DNA of 29,426 nt, taken from CAZLYK01 sp964563495 (lineage in GTDB: Bacteria > Acidobacteriota > Blastocatellia > RBC074). The translations under genes and the position numbers were made by a program. The stretch is taken from the NCBI GenBank assembly GCA_964563495.1, contig CAZLYK010000059.1, positions 1 through 29,426 of the forward strand, in the 5' to 3' direction. This document shows positions 24,812 through 29,426 of this stretch, piece by piece. The notes below the pieces were generated by a model, which had not been told where the DNA came from, searched no databases, and saw only the letters and a program-made list of their open reading frames with translations. Numbering within the stretch: position 1 is the stretch's first letter; each line of letters opens with the position of its first letter.

Positions 24812-26627
24812 CTTTCTTGGCTATCAATGGTTTGCTTTCGGCGATGCCGCTCCCTTCCTTGACGGTGTAAAGCTGATTAGCCGTTAAATTCGTCAGCTTT
24901 TCGGTCTTGCCGCTCGGCCATTCAATCTCCAGCCGATCGATCTTATCGTTTCGTCCCAGACCGAAAGTCAGGATCAATTCACTCTGTGAACAGTAACTCG
25001 ATCCGCTGTGAACCGTCTGCGTCTGCTTCGATCCATCAGGCAAATAGATGGTGAACCGGGCGCCTATGCCGCTGCGATTCGAAGTGGAGCCCGCCGCCTT
25101 AAAGCGTGCGAACCGGCTCTGATTGCCGCCCTCGTTGCGGAAGAGATAAGCCGGACCGCCATTGGTCGAGACCAGAATATCCGGATCGCCGTCGTTATCG
25201 TAATCACCGTAAGCCGCTCCACGGGCGACGATTGCGCGCTGGAACGGCTTGCCCGCCTTGCGCGAGACTTCGGTTAACTTCTTCCTGCCGTCATTGTGGA
25301 AAAGCTTCGGCTGCATGGCGTAGGTGATCTTCGGCTGGACTTTGTTGATGTCGTCGGCGACGTGGCCGTTGGCGAGGAAGATATCAGGTTTACCGTCCAG
25401 GTCGTAATCAAAGAAGAAGAGGCCGAAGGTCAGGGTGAGCAGCGTCGCCTGGCCGATCGATGTGGCCGGCGCTTCATCGATGAAGAGACCAGACTTGCCT
25501 TCATTGTGGTAGACGCCGAGCATCTCGTTTGAAAAGTTGCCGATAATCAGGCTCTGATAACCCGACCCGTCATAATCGGCGAAATCCACGCCCATTCCCG
25601 CGCGCGCCTTGCCTTCCTCGCTGAAAGCGACCCCGGCTGTCGTCGCGACTTCAGTGAATGAGCCATTCCCGTTGTTCCGGTAAAGCTTATTCGGCTGAGT
25701 GTCGTTGGAGACGAAGATGTCCGGCCAGCCATCCTTGTTGTAATCGAAAGTTGCGACTCCCAGGGATTTGCCGGTCGGATCGGCGATCCCCGCTTTCTCG
25801 CTCACATCCTGAAACCTGCCGCCCGTGTTGCGATAAAGTCTGGAGCTCAGTCCTTTGTAGGTCTCGGGCGTGCAGTAACTCTTGTTCGTCCCATCGAGCG
25901 AGCAGTTCAAATCCTTATCGATCGACCATTCAACATAGTTGGCGACGAAGAGGTCCAGGTTACCGTCCTTGTCGTAATCGATCCACGCCGCGCTGGTCGA
26001 AAACGACGGCGGCGCATTTAATCTGACCTTCGCCGTGACATCGACAAACTTGCCGTCGCCCTGATTCCTGAACAGCCTGTTCTGCCCCAGAGCGGTGACG
26101 AAGATATCGTCCCAACCGTCATTATCGTAATCGCCGATCGCGGCGCCCATCCCATACACCGGTTTGGCCAGGCCTGCCTGGGCTGTGACATCGGTGAATG
26201 TTCCGTTCTGGTTGTTGTGATAGAGCGCCATGACCGAGCGGCGCTTTTTGGGGGCATCCTCGAAGTCCATCGAATTGATCAAGAGGATGTCCTGCCATCC
26301 GTCATTGTCATAATCCAGAAAAGCGCACCCCGAGCCGGTCGTTTCCGGCAGATACTTTTTGCCGTATGCTCCGTTGTTGTGACGGAACTTGATCCCGGCC
26401 GCCTGCGTGATATCTGCGAACTCGACCGGAACGAACTGCGCCGGCAATGCCGGCAGGGCTGAAGCCGTGGGCGAGGGCGATGCGGCGATTTCCGGCGTAG
26501 CGACTGTCGCCGCCTTCCCCGCCTCTTCGGGTTGAGCCGGCTTTGTCCCGGACCGGCACGCCCCAACCAGAAATGCTGTCAGAAGTAAGAGGCAAAAGAA
26601 AAGATTGGATTTAATGGCGTGGAGCAT
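24807..26627 (-). CDS. CRTAC1-like lipoprotein with FG-GAP/VCBS repeats and ASPIC/UnbV domain
   Basis: 606 residues from the ATG at 26627. The frame extends to a GTG at 26684 inside a palindrome, which is not credible. The N-terminus is a lipoprotein signal (CLLLLTAFLVGAC, lipidated Cys24), then a low-complexity Pro/Ala/Ser linker. At least six Ca-binding-like loops of the type DYDNDGWDDIFV recur about every 50-65 residues, forming an integrin-type beta-propeller. The C-terminal ASPIC/UnbV module is seen in GIGARFTIYLPDGSKQTQ, GSSYCSQSE and IEWPSGKTEKL. Members are surface or periplasmic proteins of uncertain function. No clear Shine-Dalgarno is visible. It is followed by the GH20 gene in the same direction. 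The TAG stop comes from the single-arm palindrome copy H. Confidence 0.9.
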   Translation of the reverse strand: MLHAIKSNLFFCLLLLTAFLVGACRSGTKPAQPEEAGKAATVATPEIAASPSPTASALPALPAQFVPVEFADITQAAGIKFRHNNGAYGKKYLPETTGSGCAFLDYDNDGWQDILLINSMDFEDAPKKRRSVMALYHNNQNGTFTDVTAQAGLAKPVYGMGAAIGDYDNDGWDDIFVTALGQNRLFRNQGDGKFVDVTAKVRLNAPPSFSTSAAWIDYDKDGNLDLFVANYVEWSIDKDLNCSLDGTNKSYCTPETYKGLSSRLYRNTGGRFQDVSEKAGIADPTGKSLGVATFDYNKDGWPDIFVSNDTQPNKLYRNNGNGSFTEVATTAGVAFSEEGKARAGMGVDFADYDGSGYQSLIIGNFSNEMLGVYHNEGKSGLFIDEAPATSIGQATLLTLTFGLFFFDYDLDGKPDIFLANGHVADDINKVQPKITYAMQPKLFHNDGRKKLTEVSRKAGKPFQRAIVARGAAYGDYDNDGDPDILVSTNGGPAYLFRNEGGNQSRFARFKAAGSTSNRSGIGARFTIYLPDGSKQTQTVHSGSSYCSQSELILTFGLGRNDKIDRLEIEWPSGKTEKLTNLTANQLYTVKEGSGIAESKPLIAKKE

Positions 26628-26657
26628 ATAATTTGGTTTATTTATTGATCTTATTTG

Positions 26658-26713
26658 ACTCGACTTTACCCGGTCCCCGGCCACGAATGGCCGGGGACCG
26701 GGTAAAGTCGAGT
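26658..26713. repeat. Perfect 26-bp-arm palindrome between divergent genes
   Basis: Arms 26658-26683 and 26688-26713 are exact complements around CGAA (TTCG on the other strand). The arm starts ACTCGACTTTACCCGGTC. It lies 30 bp upstream of the CRTAC1 start and directly abuts the possible -35 of rfbB. It is unrelated in sequence to the CAGGATT family. It could be an operator, insulator or interspersed repeat; in a leftward transcript it would put a very stable UUCG-loop hairpin in the CRTAC1 leader. Confidence 0.9.
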
Positions 26714-26742
26714 TTGATCGGAATCAACGGAAACACTAAACT
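26714..26742 (+). promoter_or_regulatory. Possible promoter of the rfbBAC operon
   Basis: TTGATC (26714-26719) and TAAACT (26737-26742) with a 17-bp spacer match 4 of 6 bases each. The spacing is ideal and a transcript from here would have a leader of about 40 nt that includes GAGGAGA before the rfbB start. Confidence 0.35.
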
Positions 26743-26789
26743 ATCGAAATGTATATGACAAGTTTCCCCCCTCGCGAGGAGAGTTTGAT

Positions 26790-27878
26790 TTGAGACAAAC
26801 CATGGTCGTCACCGGCGGCGCGGGTTTTATCGGGGCTAATTTTGTTCGCTCTGCGCTGGCCAAGACCGATGCCCGAATCGTGATCATTGATAATCTGACC
26901 TATGCCGGAAATCCGGCCAGCATCGACGACGTGCTCAAAGATGAGCGGGTGCGGTTTATCAAAGCCGATATCGCTGATCGGGGCGCCGTCGCCTCGGTCT
27001 TTGACCAATTTTCCCCGGCTTCGATCGTCAACTTCGCCGCCGAATCCCACGTCGACCGCTCGATCGATGATCCGATGCCGTTTATTTCAACCAACATCGT
27101 CGGGACCTTCACCCTCCTCGAGGTCTCGCGCAAATACCTGGCCGGCTTGGAGGATAAAGAGAGGCAGTCCTTTCGCTTCCTGCACGTCTCGACCGATGAG
27201 GTCTACGGTACGCTGGGCGAGACCGGGCTCTTCTCGGAATCGACCGCTTATGCGCCGAATTCGCCCTACGCTGCGTCAAAGGCTTCGGCCGATCACCTGG
27301 TCCGCGCCTATCATGAAACTTACCTCTTGCCGGCGATCATCACCAATTGCTCGAACAACTACGGTCCTTATCAATTTCCCGAAAAGCTGATCCCCTTGAT
27401 CTTGCTCAATGCGGTTGAGGGCAAGCCTCTGCCGATATACGGCGATGGCGGAAACGTGCGCGATTGGTTGTACGTCGAGGATCACTGTTCAGGGATCCTC
27501 CTGGCTTTGCAGCAGGGACGCCCCGGTGAGAAGTACAACATCGGTGGAGGCAACGAACGAACCAATCTGCAGATCGTCGATAGAATCTGTCTGGAACTTG
27601 AACAATTGCTGCCCGCGGCGGAAAACCCAGCGCTCAATAGTCGGGGCATGACCAGTTATCTAGATCTGAAGAAATTTGTCGCCGACCGGCCCGGCCACGA
27701 TCGCCGCTATGCGATCGATGCGGCGAAAATACGCGCCGAGCTCGGTTGGAAACCGGCTTACAATTTCGAAGCCGGGCTGGTTCGAACCATGCGGTGGTAC
27801 CTGGATAACCGCCGTTGGTGTGAGACCGTGCTCGCCGGCAAGTACCAGCGCGAGAGATTGGGACTGAACCAAGTTTGA
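26790..27878 (+). CDS. rfbB: dTDP-glucose 4,6-dehydratase
   Basis: 362 residues of the extended short-chain dehydrogenase family, second step of dTDP-L-rhamnose synthesis: dTDP-glucose to dTDP-4-keto-6-deoxyglucose using bound NAD. The Rossmann motif is TGGAGFIG (8-15), followed by FAAESHVDRS, STDEVYG with the catalytic Asp136-Glu137 pair and Tyr160-x-x-x-Lys164 in YAASK. NCSNNYGPYQFPEKLIP and GDGGNVRDWLYVEDH are family hallmarks. The start is a TTG at 26790 with GAGGAGA 7 bp upstream; an ATG at 26802 is an alternative but too far from the ribosome site. First gene of an operon with rfbA 32 bp downstream and rfbC. Confidence 0.96.
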   Translation: MRQTMVVTGGAGFIGANFVRSALAKTDARIVIIDNLTYAGNPASIDDVLKDERVRFIKADIADRGAVASVFDQFSPASIVNFAAESHVDRSIDDPMPFISTNIVGTFTLLEVSRKYLAGLEDKERQSFRFLHVSTDEVYGTLGETGLFSESTAYAPNSPYAASKASADHLVRAYHETYLLPAIITNCSNNYGPYQFPEKLIPLILLNAVEGKPLPIYGDGGNVRDWLYVEDHCSGILLALQQGRPGEKYNIGGGNERTNLQIVDRICLELEQLLPAAENPALNSRGMTSYLDLKKFVADRPGHDRRYAIDAAKIRAELGWKPAYNFEAGLVRTMRWYLDNRRWCETVLAGKYQRERLGLNQV

Positions 27879-27910
27879 GCAGAAGGGATCCCCGTCTGGA
27901 CGGAGAGAAC

Positions 27911-28789
27911 ATGAAAGGCATTATCCTCGCCGGAGGGTCCGGCACCCGGCTCTATCCGATCACCATGGCGGTGAGCAAACAGCTGTTGCCGATCTATGAT
28001 AAGCCGATGATCTACTACCCGCTCTCGACCCTCATGTTGGCCGGGATCAGGGAAATCCTGGTCATCACGACCCCGGAGGATCAGTCACAATTCGAGCGGC
28101 TGCTCGGCGACGGCTCGCAGTATGGAATGCGGATTGAATACGCGGTGCAACCCAGCCCCGACGGGCTGGCCCAGGCTTTTATCATCGGCCGGCAATTCGT
28201 CGGAAAAGAGAATGTCGCCCTCGTCCTGGGTGACAATATTTTTTATGGGCACGGATTACCCGAAGATCTGCGCCGCGCAGCTCAGCGCCGCGAGGGCGCC
28301 ACGGTCTTTGCTTACCAGGTGCGCGACCCCGAGCGTTATGGCGTGGTCGAATTCGATCCCCGCGGAAGGGCCGTCAGCCTTGAAGAGAAGCCGCGCCGTC
28401 CACGATCGACCTGGGCCGTGACCGGCCTCTACTTTTACGACAACCGTGTGCTCGACATCGCCGGGAACTTGAAGCCTTCGGCCCGCGGCGAATTGGAGAT
28501 CACCGACGTCAATCGAGCCTACCTGGAGATGGGAGCCCTGCACGTCGAAAAACTCGGGCGCGGGATAGCCTGGCTCGACACCGGCACCCACGAATCGCTC
28601 CAACAGGCCTCGAGCTTTATTCAAGCCCTGCAGGAACGGCAGGGCTTGATGGTCTCGTGTATCGAGGAGATTGCTTACAAGATGGGGTACATGACCGCTT
28701 CCGATGTCGCCCGCGTCGCCGAGCAGATGAAAAAGAACGAGTACGGCCAGTATCTGCTCCGCATGCTTGAGCAGGAGGGGAGCAGATGA
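27911..28789 (+). CDS. rfbA: Glucose-1-phosphate thymidylyltransferase
   Basis: 292 residues, the usual length. It makes dTDP-glucose from glucose-1-phosphate and dTTP, the first step of the dTDP-sugar pathway. The nucleotide-binding signature is GGSGTRLYP (8-16), followed by KQLLPIYDKPMIYYPLSTLM and LGDNIFYGHG with a metal-binding Asp. RGELEITDVNRAYLE and WLDTGTHESL are also typical. The ATG at 27911 is chosen over the open frame from 27875 because GGAGAG lies just upstream and MKGIILAGG is the family start. Its stop overlaps the rfbC start (ATGA at 28786-28789), so translation is probably coupled. Confidence 0.97.
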   Translation: MKGIILAGGSGTRLYPITMAVSKQLLPIYDKPMIYYPLSTLMLAGIREILVITTPEDQSQFERLLGDGSQYGMRIEYAVQPSPDGLAQAFIIGRQFVGKENVALVLGDNIFYGHGLPEDLRRAAQRREGATVFAYQVRDPERYGVVEFDPRGRAVSLEEKPRRPRSTWAVTGLYFYDNRVLDIAGNLKPSARGELEITDVNRAYLEMGALHVEKLGRGIAWLDTGTHESLQQASSFIQALQERQGLMVSCIEEIAYKMGYMTASDVARVAEQMKKNEYGQYLLRMLEQEGSR

Positions 28790-29352
28790 AATTCATCCCA
28801 ACCGATATTCCAGGCATCACCATAATCGAGCCGCAGGTCTACCGCGACGAGCGGGGTTTTTTTCTGGAATTCTATCAGCGCAATAAATATCGGGAAGGCG
28901 GCATCGACGTGAACTTTGTCCAGGATAACCATTCACGCTCTGTCCGTGGGACGATTCGAGGATTGCACGCACAAATTCGCCGGCCACAGGGGAAATTGAT
29001 CCGCGTCATCGAGGGGGAGATTTACGATGTCGCGGTCGATATTCGCCGCGGCTCCCCGGATTTCGGGGATTGGGTCGGTGTCTGGCTCTCAGCGGAAAAC
29101 TTCAAGCAGGTATACATCCCACCCGGTTTCGCGCACGGGTTTTGCGTGACCAGCGAGGTCGCCCAGGTCGAGTACAAATGCACCGACTTTTACGACCCGG
29201 CTGCCGAGATCACCGTCCAATGGAATGACCCGGATTTGAGAATCAACTGGCCGGACGATATCACGGCCACTCCGATCCTCTCGAAGAAGGATATCTCGGC
29301 CCCCCCGCTGCGCGAACTGATGGATGTCTTACCCTGGATCAATGAAAAATAG
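28786..29352 (+). CDS. rfbC: dTDP-4-dehydrorhamnose 3,5-epimerase
   Basis: 188 residues of the RmlC cupin family. It converts dTDP-4-keto-6-deoxyglucose to dTDP-4-keto-L-rhamnose. Visible hallmarks are YRDERGFFLEFY, QDNHSRS, RGLHAQ with catalytic His61 (often GLHYQ in homologues), PQGKLIRVIEGEIYDVAVDIR, IPPGFAHGF, the Tyr in KCTDFYDP and WNDPDLRINWP. The start overlaps the rfbA stop, with GAGGGGAG just upstream. rfbD, the final reductase gene, is not in the window. The TAG stop (29350-29352) is the TAG of an AATAGACAGG element. Confidence 0.96.
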   Translation: MKFIPTDIPGITIIEPQVYRDERGFFLEFYQRNKYREGGIDVNFVQDNHSRSVRGTIRGLHAQIRRPQGKLIRVIEGEIYDVAVDIRRGSPDFGDWVGVWLSAENFKQVYIPPGFAHGFCVTSEVAQVEYKCTDFYDPAAEITVQWNDPDLRINWPDDITATPILSKKDISAPPLRELMDVLPWINEK

Positions 29353-29385
29353 ACAGGATTAACGGGATTTTGACAGGATTATAGC
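29348..29385. repeat. CAGGATT-family element, copy I (one arm in window)
   Basis: Starts AATAGACAGGATTAACGGG and continues TTTTGACAGGATTATAG, beginning at the rfbC stop. No partner arm follows before the window ends; instead a different GC hairpin begins 12 bp later. It may be a half copy, or the partner may lie beyond the edge. Confidence 0.75.
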
Positions 29386-29396
29386 GATTTTCACGT

Positions 29397-29426
29397 TTGT
29401 GCGACCGCGTCCTCGCGGTCGCACAA
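29397..29426. repeat. GC-rich hairpin at the window end
   Basis: Perfect 13-bp arms TTGTGCGACCGCG and CGCGGTCGCACAA around TCCT. The right arm ends on the last base, so it may continue. Together with copy I it could terminate the rfb operon. Confidence 0.75.

Noticed and set aside
26628..26684. N-terminal extension of the CRTAC1 protein from a GTG
   Set aside because: The GTG lies at the centre of the perfect palindrome, and the extension would bury the lipoprotein signal sequence that begins at 26627.

Overview
The window looks like chromosomal DNA of an Acidobacteriota member, most likely of the Blastocatellia/Pyrinomonadales type. This is inferred from gene families. The window has an 'acidobacterial VWFA-related' secreted protein, a very large Oar-like TonB receptor with an N-terminal carboxypeptidase-regulatory domain, a protein ending in the 'Solibacter C-terminal' (TIGR03437-type) domain, a CRTAC1/ASPIC-UnbV lipoprotein and an M14 peptidase with a long C-terminal extension. 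I see no rRNA, tRNA, CRISPR array, transposase or phage gene. A run of 100 Ns (15301-15400) marks a scaffold gap inside one gene. Both window edges lie in inverted repeats, so the window may be a whole scaffold that stops at repeats.

Layout. 228-5457 (+): VWA protein, then the TonB-type receptor. 5553-8795 (-): class A penicillin-binding protein with a UB2H domain. 9032-10469 (+): STAS protein and patatin-like lipase. 10548-12848 (-): outer-membrane beta-barrel protein followed by a TPR protein. 13060-14565 (+): FHA domain fused to a PrsW-type intramembrane protease. 14696-26627 (-): five genes all read leftward, in transcription order CRTAC1 lipoprotein, GH20 hexosaminidase, N-acyl-D-amino-acid deacylase, an eight-fold DUF5666-like repeat protein and an M14 carboxypeptidase. 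26790-29352 (+): the dTDP-rhamnose genes rfbB, rfbA and rfbC. Most products are exported or membrane proteins: envelope synthesis (PBP, dTDP-sugar), outer-membrane uptake, polymer and peptide breakdown, and envelope signalling.

The most striking signal is not a gene. Nine copies or part-copies of one palindromic element sit at gene 3' ends. Each arm starts AATAGACAGG and repeats CAGGATT-like words about every 10 bp. The element lies at all three convergent junctions and at most tandem junctions with a real gap, and at none of the divergent promoter regions. In five genes the TAG inside AATAGACAGG is itself the stop codon, and in a sixth the stop is the TAA four codons further in. Arms within a copy share base changes that other copies lack, so pairing is being kept. 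Two long copies share an asymmetric 38-nt core in opposite orientations. One degenerate copy has become the start and signal-peptide coding region of the TPR gene. Three other hairpin types (GGGGCGAC arms at 1-78; a perfect 26-bp-arm palindrome at 26658-26713; short GC hairpins at 8873-8909 and 29397-29426) occupy other intergenic spaces.
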